Shown here: piece after piece, positions 1 to 9,845 of the stretch
Numbering within the stretch: the first letter of the stretch is position 1
Layout: each line of letters begins with the position of its first letter
Assembly: GCA_963789885.1 (NCBI GenBank)
Contig: CAWBNB010000050.1
Location: 248,001 to 312,000 of the forward strand
Source: DATEDA01 sp963789885
GTDB lineage: Bacteria > Pseudomonadota > Gammaproteobacteria > Burkholderiales > SG8-39
Direction: 5' to 3'
DNA length: 64,000 nucleotides
The notes under the pieces: generated by a model
What the model saw: only the letters and a program-made list of their open reading frames with translations
What the model was told of the DNA's origin: nothing
Databases searched by the model: none
Made by a program: the position numbers and the translations under genes

Positions 1-1145
1 AATACCGTGTTGGCAAGCAGGGCGAGCGCAATCGCCACGACGGCCTCGCGCGCACCCAGCTTCCCCGAAGTGAAGAGCTGCAGCGAGGACAGCGTCAGGG
101 CGTCCACGTCGGTTAGACCTGACACCAGCGCCACGGCGTACAGGCCGCGATGCCCGGCGACGTCCGACAGCCACGCCACCGCGAGGAGGACGATCGCGAA
201 GAGAACTCCGAAGCCGAGCGAGGCACGCAGCTCCGCGGGGTTCGCGACGGCCGGCAGCGGGAATTCGGCTTCTTCAGCGAGCCGGTGCCGCCACGAGACG
301 AGCGCCACGGCCAGCCCCGCCAGCAACGCCGTGCCGAGCACCGGCACGAGGCGCGACAGGATCGCGGGTGCGGTCGCCGCCGCAACGACGGCGAGACGCA
401 CGAGCACCGCGAGGTTCGCGAGCACGATCACGCCCGCGGCGATGTCGGTCGTGCCGCCGGCGCGCGCATGCCTGGAATACGCGAGGGTGGTCGCGGTGCT
501 CGACACGAGCCCGCCGAGGAGCCCCGCAAGCAGCAGGCCGTACCGGACGCCCACGATCTTCAGCGCGATGTAGCCGGCGAGCGAGAGGCCCGAGATCAGG
601 ACCACCATCAGCCAGATCCGGAACGGGTTGAGCGCGCCGTAGGGGCCGTAACCCTCGTCCGGGAGGACCGGCAGGATCACGACCGAGAGCGTCGCGAACT
701 GGATCACCGCGAGCAGGTCGCGCCGGTCGAAGCGCTCGAGAATGCCGCGCAGCTCCGCCTTGAAGTAGAGCAAGGCGGCCGCGCCGACCGCGATCGCCGC
801 GGCGAGCGTGCGCTCGCCATACCAGCAGAGGGCGCCGAGGGAGTAGGCGAGGAGGAGCGCGACGACGGTGGTCGTTCCGGGATCGTCCTCGGGCGGGGTG
901 CGGTGGTAGGCCGCGATGATCGTCAGACCGGTGAGCGCGAGCCCCACCGCCGGCACCCACGCGCCGTCCGAGTACTCGCCGAGCATCGCCGCGAGGGTGC
1001 CGAACACCGCAGTCAGCGCGAACGTCCGCAGCCCCGCCTTTGCGGCCGGGTTCCGCTCGCGCTCCACGCCGAGAAGGAGCCCGATCGCGAGGCTGGCAAC
1101 GAACGCCAGGAGCGGTGCGGCGTCGGCCCCCGGCCAGTCGGTCAT
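1..1145 (-). CDS. MgtC/SapB-DUF4010 family membrane protein (3' end outside window)
   Basis: The reading frame opens at an ATG at 1145 and stays open to the left edge, so about 381 residues are visible and the C-terminus is missing. The N-terminus carries the MgtC/SapB hallmark of a hydrophobic helix followed by GLLLGVERER (about residues 22-31). The rest alternates hydrophobic helices with short loops, as in the DUF4010 half of these proteins. The start codon overlaps the recJ stop by 4 bases (ATGA), so the two genes are probably co-translated. The family is an inner-membrane protein of unsettled function. A role in ion or envelope homeostasis is inference. Confidence 0.8.
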   Translation of the reverse strand, partial: MTDWPGADAAPLLAFVASLAIGLLLGVERERNPAAKAGLRTFALTAVFGTLAAMLGEYSDGAWVPAVGLALTGLTIIAAYHRTPPEDDPGTTTVVALLLAYSLGALCWYGERTLAAAIAVGAAALLYFKAELRGILERFDRRDLLAVIQFATLSVVILPVLPDEGYGPYGALNPFRIWLMVVLISGLSLAGYIALKIVGVRYGLLLAGLLGGLVSSTATTLAYSRHARAGGTTDIAAGVIVLANLAVLVRLAVVAAATAPAILSRLVPVLGTALLAGLAVALVSWRHRLAEEAEFPLPAVANPAELRASLGFGVLFAIVLLAVAWLSDVAGHRGLYAVALVSGLTDVDALTLSSLQLFTSGKLGAREAVVAIALALLANTV

Positions 1146-2840
1146 ACCTCCTCCGCGTGCTCGACGCGCAGCTCGAGGCCCTGCGCGCCGTTCCAGTCGT
1201 CGATCGCGAGCGCGTAGGCGGCGCGGATGCGCTCCGGGAGCGGCCGGTCGTGCCGGAAGAGGATCGCGTCGTAGCGCCGGCCGGCGCGCGCGAGCCTGAC
1301 GCGCAGGTGTTTCTCGCCGACGAGCCGCTGGCTTTCCACCGTGAACTCGTCGGCGAAGCGCGGCGGCGGAAACCCCTGGCCCCAGACCTCCGCCTCGAAC
1401 GCGCGCGCGAGCTCGAGCGTGGCGTACTCGGGCTCGAGCGAGCCGTCGGTCTCCACGGTCGGCGCCAGCGCCGCCGGGTCGCACATCTCGCGTACGGCGG
1501 CGTCGAAGGCAGCGGCGAAGCGCTCGACCTCTTGCGCGCGCAGGGTGAGGCCGGCGGCGGCGGCGTGTCCGCCGAAACTGATCAGGAGCCCGGGCGCGCG
1601 CTTGGAGACGAGATCGAGCGCGTCGCGCAGGTGCAGGCCGGGAATCGAGCGTCCCGAGCCGCGCGCGAGCCCGCTGCCGGCGGGCGCGAGCGCGATCACC
1701 GGGCGATGGTGCGCATCCTTGAGCCGGCCGGCGAGGAGACCGATGACGCCTTGATGCCAGCGCTCGTCGAAGAGGACAAGGCTCGCGGTCTCTCCGACGG
1801 CGATCCCGGCGACGAGCGCGTCGGCGTCGCGCCGCATCGACTCCTCCACCTCCCGGCGCTCGCGGTTGAGGCGGTCGAGCTCGCCCGCGATATTGAGCGC
1901 ACGCGCATAGTCGTCGGTCGCGAGCGCTTCGATCCCAACGCGCATGTCGGCGAGCCGCCCGGCGGCGTTCACGCGCGGACCGAGCGCGAAACCGAGGTCG
2001 AAGCTGCCGGCACGCCGCGGGTCGCGCCCGGCGACGCCGAAGAGCGCCGCGATCCCCGGCTGCATCTGCCCGGCGCGCATCCGCCGCACGCCCTGGCTCA
2101 CCAGGATCCGGTTGTTGCGGTCGAGGCGGACGACGTCGGCGACCGTGCCGAGTGCGACGAGGTCGAGGAGGTTCGCCAGGTTCGGCTCCGGCTTCGCCCT
2201 CGAACCGGCCGCGCCGCCGCAGCTCGGCGCGGAGCGCGAGCATCACGTAGAACATCACGCCCACACCTGCGATCGACTTGCTCGGGAACGCGCAGCCGGG
2301 CTGGCTCGGATTCACGATGCACTCGGCTGCGGGCAGCTCGTCGCCCGGCAGGTGGTGGTCGGTGATCAGCGTGCCGATGCCGAGCGCGCGTGCGCGCGCG
2401 ACGCCGTCGACGCTCGCGATGCCGTTGTCGACGGTGATGAGCAGGTCGGGACGGGCCGGCGCGACCAGGTCCACGACCTCGCGCGACAGGCCATAGCCGG
2501 TCTCGAACCGGTTGGGCACGAAGTAGTCGACGCTCGCGCCGAAGGCCGAGAGCGCGCGCAACCCGACCGCGCAGGCGGTCGCGCCGTCGCAATCGTAGTC
2601 GGCGACGATCATGAGCTTGCGGCCGGCGGCGATGTGGTCGGCGAGGAGCGCTGCGGCGGTGTCGGCGTTCTTCAGCTCGTGCGGAGGGATGAGCGTGCGG
2701 AGCTCGCAGTCGAGCTCGGGCGCCGTTTTCACGCCGCGGCTCGCGAACAGGCGCGCGAGCAGCGGGTGTACGCCGGCGCGCGCGAGGGCCTGCTCGGCGG
2801 CGAGCGAGACCCGTCGTCTGACGATCCGGCTCGCGCTCAT
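1142..2840 (-). CDS. recJ: Single-stranded-DNA 5'-3' exonuclease RecJ, interrupted by a frameshift
   Basis: RecJ degrades 5'-ended single strands in recombinational and mismatch repair. The N-terminal part, from ATG at 2840, shows the DHH-family metal motifs: DYDCDG (residues 81-86), DNG (138-140) and DHH (161-163). The C-terminal part, in another frame, has NLANLLDLVALGTVADVV and the DHHA1-type SFGGHAAAAG motif. The two frames join if one base is removed from the CCC run at 2197-2199 (GGG on the coding strand), giving GRFEAKPEPNLANLL and a normal length of about 565 residues. The ATG overlaps the stop of the upstream gene by 4 bases. A 1-base sequencing error is more likely than a true null, because both halves are well conserved. 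Confidence 0.85.
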
Positions 2841-3847
2841 CCGTAGCTGGCGAGCGGTCGTGGCCGCCGCCAGAAATAGCGCAGGTCCTGCCGCGTCGTC
2901 TCGACGTCGAGGGCGCTTGCCGCCCCGATCGCGTGCAGCGTGACCATCCCGATGCGCCCCTGCCGCAGCGCGCCGGCGAGCGGCGCGAACCAGTCGCGCT
3001 CGAGCCCGGCGACCCGTTCGCGCCAGGTGGCCGCGTCGCCATACGCGGCGGGGGTGCGGAGCGCGTCGATGACGAGGAGCTCGACGCCGCCGTTGCCGGA
3101 AGTGCGCAGCCAGCGCCCGGCATCGTCGGGGAGCGGCAGGACCGCGGCGCCGGAGCCGAGCGCGAGGCCGGCGGCGAGCGGGTCCTGTCCGCGCACGCGT
3201 TGGAACGGGCGGACGGTCGGGCGTTCCAGCCGGCCCCCGCCCCACAGCCAGACCGCATTGATCGGCGGTTCGCCGCGGCGCTCGCGCGCCTCGTTCACCG
3301 GATGATCGTGCAGCAGCATCTGGATCTCGTTCGCGAGCGCGTGTAGGCGCGCCGCCTCGGCGCCGGCTCCCGGATGGACGTCGATCGCCTTGCCCCGCGC
3401 GACTGCAAGCGGCGACGCGTGCTCGGCGAGCGGCGCCTCCGTGCGCAGATACCATCGCTCCGGATGCAGGGGATGGAACGCGAGGCCGCGTTCGCCGAGA
3501 TGCCGATTGAGGTGCCCGGCGAGCGCGTCGGCCTCGGTGCGCGGGAGCTCGAACATCGCGGCGTCGAGCGGCACCACCGTCTCCCGGTTCAGCCGCAGCG
3601 AGCACGGATCGGCGCGCAGCCACCAGCCGTCGCCGGGCACCCCGCCATCGGCGACGAGCGCGTGAGGTGCAGGACCGGTTGTCTTCCACGCTGCGAGGAG
3701 CCACTGCTCGAGGCCACCCACCGGCGTCGACGCGCGCCGGCCGCGCGCGAGCAACGTCTCAAGCGCGGCGAACCGTCCGGGATCGACGGCCGCCTGGCTG
3801 TCGCGATCGGGCCAGAGGAGATCGGGAACCGCGAGGTGAACGTTCAT
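2837..3847 (-). CDS. RpfE-type / phosphoglycerate-mutase-like conserved protein upstream of recJ
   Basis: This 336-residue soluble protein resembles the conserved betaproteobacterial and xanthomonad proteins found directly before recJ. Those are annotated either as RpfE-type regulatory proteins or as cofactor-independent phosphoglycerate-mutase-like. It has the typical N-terminus (MNVHLAVPDLLWP), a central EIQMLLHDHPVNEARE block and an INAVWLWGGG block. No signal peptide or membrane helix is seen. It overlaps recJ by 4 bases (ATGA), so the order is this gene, recJ, then the MgtC/DUF4010 gene in one operon. I see no complete catalytic metal site of a real mutase, so the biochemical role is open. 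Confidence 0.7.
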   Translation of the reverse strand: MNVHLAVPDLLWPDRDSQAAVDPGRFAALETLLARGRRASTPVGGLEQWLLAAWKTTGPAPHALVADGGVPGDGWWLRADPCSLRLNRETVVPLDAAMFELPRTEADALAGHLNRHLGERGLAFHPLHPERWYLRTEAPLAEHASPLAVARGKAIDVHPGAGAEAARLHALANEIQMLLHDHPVNEARERRGEPPINAVWLWGGGRLERPTVRPFQRVRGQDPLAAGLALGSGAAVLPLPDDAGRWLRTSGNGGVELLVIDALRTPAAYGDAATWRERVAGLERDWFAPLAGALRQGRIGMVTLHAIGAASALDVETTRQDLRYFWRRPRPLASYG

Positions 3848-3894
3848 GAGCGGCGCGGCGAGTCTAACACGCTGATGTGGGAGAATCGCGCGCG

Positions 3895-5136
3895 ATGCGA
3901 TACGAGTACTTCATCGGCCTGCGCTACACGCGCGCCAAGCGCCGCAATCATTTCATCTCGTTCATCTCGCTCATCTCGATGTCCGGCATCGCGCTCGGCG
4001 TGGCCGCGCTGATCGTGGTGCTGTCGGTGATGAACGGGTTCCAGACAGAGCTGCGAACGAGGATCCTCGGTGTCGCTTCGCACGTCCAGATCACCGGCAC
4101 GGACAATACGCTCGCCGACTGGGAGCGCGTCGCGACGAAGGCGCGGGAGAACCCGCAGGTCGTCGCCGCGGCGCCCTACGTGAACGCGCAGGGGATGCTC
4201 GCGTTCGACGCCCAGGTGCGCGGCGCGATCGTGCGCGGCATCGACCCGGAACGCGAGTCCGAGGTCGCCGATCTCGGGCAGCACATGGTGGCGGGGCAGC
4301 TCGGCGCCCTCAAGCCCGGCGAGTTCGGCATCGTGCTCGGCTCCGAGCTCGCACGCGCGCTGCGTGTGCGGCCCGGCGAGCGCGTTACCCTGATCGCGCC
4401 GCAGGGGCTGGTCACGCCGGCAGGGCTCGTGCCGCGGCTCAAGCAGTTCCGCGTGGTCGGAATCTTCCAGGTCGATCACTACGAGTACGACAGCGCGCTC
4501 GCCCTGGTGAACCTCGCCGACGCGCAGCGGCTCTACCAGCTCGGCGACCGGGTCTCGGGCGTGCGGCTCAAGCTCGCTGACCTGTTCGAGTCGCGCAACG
4601 TGGTGCGCGACCTCTACCGCTCGATCGGCGGCGACGTCTTCATCAGCGACTGGACGCGCAGCCACGCGACCTTCTTCAAGGCGGTCGAAGTCGAGAAGCG
4701 GGTGATGTTCATCATCCTGACGCTGATCGTCGCGGTCGCGGCGTTCAACGTCGTCTCGACCCTGGTCATGGTCGTCACCGACAAGCAGTCCGACATCGCG
4801 ATCCTGCGCACCCTCGGGGCGACGCCGGGGAGCGTGATGCGGATCTTCATCGTGCAGGGCGCGGTGATCGGGCTGATCGGGACGCTGATCGGCGTCGTCG
4901 GCGGGATCGTTCTGGCGTTGAACGTCCATACCGTGCTGCCCTGGATCGAGCGCACCTTCAGCGTCCAGTTCATCTCGAAGGAGATCTACTTCATCGCCGA
5001 GCTGCCCTCGGAGCTCCGCCGGGCCGACGTGATTGCCATCGCCGCGGTGTCGCTGGCGATGTCGTTCGTGGCGACGATCTACCCCAGTTGGCGCGCATCG
5101 CGGGTGCGGCCGGCGGAAGCCCTGCGGTATGAGTGA
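3895..5136 (+). CDS. lolC: Lipoprotein-releasing ABC transporter permease LolC/LolE
   Basis: This is the inner-membrane permease of the Lol system, which extracts outer-membrane lipoproteins and hands them to LolA. It is 413 residues long, as expected. The N-terminus FIGLRYTRAKRRNHFISFIS leads into the first membrane helix (about residues 25-45). A periplasmic MacB-like domain follows, then three C-terminal FtsX-type helices around VMFIILTLIVAVAAFNVVSTL and ILRTLGATPGSVMRIF. It ends in the usual RPAEALRYE. A longer GTG start at 3877 is possible, but the ATG at 3895 fits the family and has GGGAG upstream. It overlaps lolD by 8 bases. With a single permease gene it probably forms a homodimer (LolF-like). 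Confidence 0.93.
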   Translation: MRYEYFIGLRYTRAKRRNHFISFISLISMSGIALGVAALIVVLSVMNGFQTELRTRILGVASHVQITGTDNTLADWERVATKARENPQVVAAAPYVNAQGMLAFDAQVRGAIVRGIDPERESEVADLGQHMVAGQLGALKPGEFGIVLGSELARALRVRPGERVTLIAPQGLVTPAGLVPRLKQFRVVGIFQVDHYEYDSALALVNLADAQRLYQLGDRVSGVRLKLADLFESRNVVRDLYRSIGGDVFISDWTRSHATFFKAVEVEKRVMFIILTLIVAVAAFNVVSTLVMVVTDKQSDIAILRTLGATPGSVMRIFIVQGAVIGLIGTLIGVVGGIVLALNVHTVLPWIERTFSVQFISKEIYFIAELPSELRRADVIAIAAVSLAMSFVATIYPSWRASRVRPAEALRYE

Positions 5137-5830
5137 GGGGGTGGGTGGCGAGGCAGCGGTGGTCGCCTGCCGCGGCCTCGCGAAGACCTACAACGAAGCG
5201 CGAGTACCGGTCCGGGTGTTGCTCGGCGTCGAGCTCGCGGTCGCGCCCGCCGAGGTCGTCGCGATCGTGGGCGCGTCCGGCTCGGGGAAGAGCACGTTGC
5301 TCCATCTGCTCGGCGGGCTCGACGAGCCGACCGCGGGCGAGGTCGAGGTCCGCGGACGCCGGATGAGCGCGCTCGGCGACGCCGAGCGCGGGCGCCTGCG
5401 GAACGAAGCGCTCGGCTTCGTCTACCAGTTCCACCACCTGCTGATGGAGTTCAGCGCGCTCGACAACGTCGCGATGCCGCTCTTCATCCGGCGGATGAGC
5501 CCGGCAGCCGCACGCGACCAGGCGGCGGCGATCCTGCGCGAGGTGGGGCTCGGGGAGCGGCTCGATCACACGCCCGGTCAGCTCTCGGGCGGGGAACGGC
5601 AGCGCGCGGCGCTCGCGCGCGCGCTCGTGACCCGGCCCGCGTGCGTGCTTGCCGACGAGCCCACCGGGAACCTGGACCGCCACACCGCGGGCGGCGTGTT
5701 CGGTCTGATGCTCGATCTCAACCGCACGCACGGCACGAGCTACGTGATCGTGACCCACGATCCGGCGCTCGCCGCGCAGGCGCACCGCATCATGCGGCTC
5801 CAGGACGGCGTGCTGGTCCGGGAGCGGTAG
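5129..5830 (+). CDS. lolD: Lipoprotein-releasing ABC transporter ATPase LolD
   Basis: The 233-residue ATPase of the Lol exporter energises lipoprotein release from the inner membrane. Walker A is GASGSGKST (residues 48-56), the signature is LSGGERQRAALARAL, and Walker B with the following loop is CVLADEPTGNLD. The switch histidine is in IVTHDP. The Q-loop region YQFHHLLMEFSALDNVAMP is typical of LolD. The gene starts inside the end of lolC, so translation is coupled. Confidence 0.95.
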   Translation: MSEGVGGEAAVVACRGLAKTYNEARVPVRVLLGVELAVAPAEVVAIVGASGSGKSTLLHLLGGLDEPTAGEVEVRGRRMSALGDAERGRLRNEALGFVYQFHHLLMEFSALDNVAMPLFIRRMSPAAARDQAAAILREVGLGERLDHTPGQLSGGERQRAALARALVTRPACVLADEPTGNLDRHTAGGVFGLMLDLNRTHGTSYVIVTHDPALAAQAHRIMRLQDGVLVRER

Positions 5831-5840
5831 CTGCCCGGAG

Positions 5841-6854
5841 CTAGGCGAACTGCTCCTCGAGCGCCTTGCGGCCGTGCGGCGTCGCCATGGCGATGATCAC
5901 TTCGCCGCCGCCGAGCACGACACTCTCGCCCGGGTTGAACTGCCAGCGGCCGCCGGTGCGGAGCGCGATCAGGATGTGATCCGGCCCCGGGCTCGCGAGC
6001 TCGCCGAGCCGCTTGCCGGCGTGCCGCGCCGCGACCTCGATCTCCTCGACCCGCAGGCCGCGCTCGGAGCGCAGCATCTCGTCGAGGAAGGTGACCACCT
6101 GCGGACGGATCATCGCCGAGGCCATCCGCAGGCCGCCGGTGAAGTCGGGCGACACGATCGCGTCGGCGCCGACCTTGCGGATCTTCTCGATGAAGCCGAC
6201 CTCGTGGCAGCGGGCGACGACCCGCACCTTCGGATTGAGCTGCTTCGCCGAGAGCGCGATCACCAGGTTCTTGCTGTCGTCGCCGACCACCGCAAACACC
6301 CCCGCCGCGCGCGCGATGCCGGCCGACTGCAGCAGCTCGTCCTCGGCGGCGTCGCCGTGCAGCCAGTGCGTGTCTGGGTTGCGCTCGCGGAAGACGTCGA
6401 TGTGCGCCTGGCTGGTGTCGATCACCACGAAGGCGCGGCCGGTGGTGGCGAGCTCGTGGGCGACGTTGGTGCCGATCCGGCCGATGCCGCACACGATGTA
6501 GTGCCCGACGAGCTTGTCGATGCGCTTGAGCATGCTTCTCCTCCGCAGCGCGAGGTTGAACTCGCCTTCGATCAGGAACGCGGTCGTCTTCGACAGCGCG
6601 TAGCTGTAGACGCCGATCCCGAACGTGGCGACGACGATCGTGAACGCGCGCCCGGTCTGGCTCTGGCTGAGGTCGATCACCTCGCCGAAGCCGATGGTGG
6701 CGATGGTGATGAAGGTCATGTAGAAGCAGTCGAGCCAGGTCGCCTGCGCCTCGCCGATCAACCGGTAGCCCAGGGTGCCGACGACCAGCACGATCGCGAG
6801 CGCGACCGCCGGCCCCTTGAAGGTCTGGTACAGGCGGCGTGCGGGATTTGCCAC
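5841..6854 (-). CDS. Potassium channel with RCK (TrkA-N/TrkA-C) regulatory domain
   Basis: This protein has about 337 residues, starting from a GTG at 6854 that lies 4 bases after the stop of the DUF2062 gene. Two membrane helices flank a pore loop with the selectivity filter TIGFG (in ITIATIGFGEV). A Rossmann-type TrkA-N domain follows (YIVCGIGRIGTNVAHEL and the acidic VVIDTS), then a TrkA-C domain ending in IIAMATPHGRKALEEQF. The layout matches Kch/MthK-like two-helix channels gated by a cytosolic RCK ring. A longer in-frame N-terminus exists but runs into the upstream gene and has low-complexity sequence, so it was not used. It converges with lolD. Confidence 0.85.
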   Translation of the reverse strand: MANPARRLYQTFKGPAVALAIVLVVGTLGYRLIGEAQATWLDCFYMTFITIATIGFGEVIDLSQSQTGRAFTIVVATFGIGVYSYALSKTTAFLIEGEFNLALRRRSMLKRIDKLVGHYIVCGIGRIGTNVAHELATTGRAFVVIDTSQAHIDVFRERNPDTHWLHGDAAEDELLQSAGIARAAGVFAVVGDDSKNLVIALSAKQLNPKVRVVARCHEVGFIEKIRKVGADAIVSPDFTGGLRMASAMIRPQVVTFLDEMLRSERGLRVEEIEVAARHAGKRLGELASPGPDHILIALRTGGRWQFNPGESVVLGGGEVIIAMATPHGRKALEEQFA

Positions 6855-6858
6855 GGGA

Positions 6859-7404
6859 TCAGGCGCCGCCGCGCCGGAGCTTCCGCCGGCGCCACTGCAC
6901 CACGACCCACAGGCGCCAGGCGACCTGGACTGCGATCCAGCCGAGCGCGGCGAGCGAGAGGGCAAGCGTCACCAGGCCGACGACGAGCGGCTTGCCGAGC
7001 GCGAGCGACCAGTCGACGAGCGCCCGGGCCCATTCGCCGATGTGCGCCCACGAGAAGTCCGGCGGCTCGGCCATCTTGCCGCTGCTGCCCACGATCAGCG
7101 ACCCGATCCAGTAGGCGATGACGTAGAGCGGGACGATCGTGAACGGGTTCGTGTAGAGCGTCGTGATGAGTGCGACCGGCAGGTTCACCCGGCAGGGGAT
7201 CGCCATCAGCGCGGCGCCGAGCATCTGGAACGGCCCGGGGATGAGGCCGCAGAACATCCCGATCGCGACGCCGCCCGACACGGAACGCCGGTTGAGGTGC
7301 CAGAGGTTGGGGTGGTGCAGGAAGCGGCCGAGCTTGCCGAACTGCTTGTGGGACTGGATCGACTCGTGGCTCGGGAGGTATTTCCGGAAGTATTTGCGCG
7401 GCAC
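6859..7404 (-). CDS. DUF2062 membrane protein
   Basis: This is a 181-residue protein with the DUF2062 pattern. It has a basic N-terminus, NRRSVSGGVAIGMFCGLIPGPFQM, then a helix containing LYTNPFTIVPLYVIAYWIG and a C-terminal hydrophobic segment ending in a basic tail (RRRKLRRGG). DUF2062 proteins are small inner-membrane proteins of unknown function, often beside comEC in betaproteobacteria, as here (divergent from comEC at 7478). It is followed after 4 bases by the potassium-channel gene, so the two form an operon. Confidence 0.85.
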   Translation of the reverse strand: MPRKYFRKYLPSHESIQSHKQFGKLGRFLHHPNLWHLNRRSVSGGVAIGMFCGLIPGPFQMLGAALMAIPCRVNLPVALITTLYTNPFTIVPLYVIAYWIGSLIVGSSGKMAEPPDFSWAHIGEWARALVDWSLALGKPLVVGLVTLALSLAALGWIAVQVAWRLWVVVQWRRRKLRRGGA

Positions 7405-7477
7405 CGCAAAATTCTAAACCGGAATCAACCGCCGACCGGCGCCGGGCGTTGAAGGGCTAGCCCCGGATCGCCTGAGA

Positions 7478-9845
7478 ATGAGACTCGCCATCGTCGCGTT
7501 TGCGCTTGGCGTCTGGTTCGCCCAGCAGCAGTCGTCGTTGCCGGGCTGGGCGGTGGTGCTCGGGCTCGTTGCCGGTTTCGGTCTGGCCGTAGCTGCGCGG
7601 CGCTTTGCCAGGGGGCGGCCCGGTACGGTCGTCGGGGTCGCGGTGATTCTCGCGAGCGCCGGCCTCGGCTTCGCCTGGGCGGCGGCAGCGGCGAAGCTCG
7701 CGCTCGCCGACCGTCTCGCGCCGGAGTTCGAGGGTCGCGACGTGACGCTCACCGGCGTCGTCGCGAGCCTGCCGCAGCCGTTCGAGCGCGGCGTGCGGTT
7801 CGAGCTCGCAGTGGAAGACGCGGTCGCCGCCGGTCCGGCGCCGGCGGCGTTCCAGGCGCCCGGTCGCGTCCTCCTCTCCTGGTACAACGGGCTCACGCCG
7901 GAAGAGTTCCAGGAGGTCCTGCCGGTCCGCCCGGGCGAACGATGGCGGCTGACGGTGCGGCTCCGCCGGCCTCACGGCAACGCCAACCCGCACGGCTTTG
8001 ACTACGAGGCGTGGTTGCTCGAGCGCGGCGTCGGCGCCACCGGGTATGTCCGCCCGCGCGGCGAGCGTGTCCGGCTCGCGGAGATGGCGTAGCCGGCCCG
8101 GGTACGTCATCGAGCGCATTCGCGAACGGATCCGCACGAAACTCTGGGATGCGCTGCCCGAGCACCGCTATGCGGGCGTGGTGATCGCGCTCGTGATCGG
8201 CGACCAGCGCGCGATCGAGACGGCCGACTGGGAGACGTTTACCCGCACCGGCGTAAGCCACCTGATGTCGATCTCGGGGTTGCACGTCACGATGGTGTCG
8301 GGCCTCGCCGCGGCGATCGTCGCCTGGGTCTGGCGGCGGCGTTCGCGCCTTGCGCTCGCGCTGCCAACGCCGAAGGCCGCGGCGGCGGCCGCGTTTCTCA
8401 CCGCGCTCGGCTACACGCTGCTCGCCGGGTTCGCGGTGCCCGCCCAGCGGACGCTGTACATGATCGCCGTCGTCGCCGCGGCGCTCTGGCTCGACCGCAT
8501 GCAGTCCTCCTCGCGCGTGCTCGCGATCGCGCTCGCCGTGGTGCTCCTCGCCGACCCGTGGGCGGTGGTCTCGCCGGGGTTCTGGCTCTCGTTCGCCGCC
8601 GTCGCGCTGATGCTCTACGTGGGCGTCTCGACGCTGCGCGAGGAGCACTGGGCGCTCGCGTGGGGGCGCGTGCAATGGGCGATCACGATCGGGCTCGCGC
8701 CGCTCCTCCTGGTGCTGTTCCAGCAGGTGTCGGTGGTTTCGCCGATCGCGAACGCGATCGCCATACCGGTCGTGAGCTTCGTGGTGACGCCGCTCGCGCT
8801 GCTCGCCGCGACAATCCCCGGCGCGTGGCTCGCCGAGCTCGCACACGCGGTGCTGCTCGCGTTGATGCCGGTTCTCGACTGGCTCGCCCGGCTCCCGGGC
8901 GCCACCTGGCAGAGCCACGCGCCCCCGCCCTGGACGGCGGCGCTCGCGCTCGCCGGCATCGCGTGGTGGCTCGCTCCGCGCGGCGTGCCCGCACGTTATG
9001 CCGCGCCGTTGCTGCTCCTGCCGATGTTCGCGCTACGGCCGCCGGGACCCGATGCCGGCACTGCCCGGATCACGTTCCTCGACGTGGGGCAGGGCCTCGC
9101 CGTGCTCGTGCGAACGAGCGGCCACGCCGTGCTGTACGACGCCGGTCCGATCTACGGGCCCGACGCCGACGCCGGCAGCCGCGTCGTCGTGCCGTTCCTG
9201 CGTGGGGAAGGTCTTGCGCACCTCGATGCGCTCGTCATCACGCACGACGATGCCGACCACTCGGGCGGCGCGGCGTCCGTCATGCGGACGATTCCGGTCG
9301 ACGTGCTGTGGTCCTCGCTGGCGGAGGCGCATCCTGCCCGCGGGCTCGCGCCGGTGCGGCTGCCTTGCCGCGCCGGGGCGAACTGGGAGTGGGAGGGGGT
9401 GAGATTCGAGCTAATGCATCCCGGCGTCGATAGCTATGCGGACCCATGGCTCAAGTCGAACTCGCGGAGCTGCGTGCTGCGCATCGGGACGCGCCACGGC
9501 GCGGTGCTGCTCACCGGCGACATCGAGGAGCGCGACGAGCGGCTCCTGCTCGCCGCGGGCGGCGCGCTCGAGGCGGGGACGCTGCTGGCGCCCCATCACG
9601 GCAGCGGCACTTCATCGTCGGTGGCGTTTCTCGGCGCCGTGCGGCCGGCGCATGCGGTGTTCACGGTCGGCTACCGGAATCGCTTCGGGCACCCGAAGGA
9701 CGCGGTGCTCGCGCGGTACGCGGCGGCGGGCGCGAGCGTCTGGCGCACCGACCGCGACGGCGCCGTCACGGTGAAGCTGGATGAGGGTGGAACGACAGTC
9801 GAGCGCTACCGGGAGGAGAACCCGCGCTACTGGCGATGGCCCTGA
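7478..9845 (+). CDS. comEC: DNA internalization competence protein ComEC/Rec2, interrupted by a frameshift
   Basis: ComEC forms the inner-membrane channel that takes up single-stranded DNA during natural transformation. The first part (7478-8092) carries the N-terminal helices and the DUF4131/OB-like region, ending YVRPRGERVRLAEMA before a TAG stop. The rest reads in the +1 frame from RPGYVIERIRERI. It contains the competence helix domain (GVSHLMSISGLHVTMVSG) and a C-terminal metallo-beta-lactamase-like domain with FLDVGQGLAVLVRT, THDDADHSGG and LLAPHHGSGTSSS. Skipping one base near 8088-8093 restores about 788 residues, the usual length. The last 19 bases overlap the convergent AP2-like gene. 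Confidence 0.88.

Noticed and set aside
1..2840. Apparent RecJ-MgtC fusion in one continuous minus-strand frame
   Set aside because: The stretch between the RecJ N-terminal half and the MgtC start is low-complexity out-of-frame sequence. The real RecJ C-terminal half is in another frame, so the fusion is an artefact of the frameshift.
3877..3895. GTG 3877 as the lolC start
   Set aside because: It adds six residues not seen in the family and would place the GGGAG ribosome site inside the coding region.
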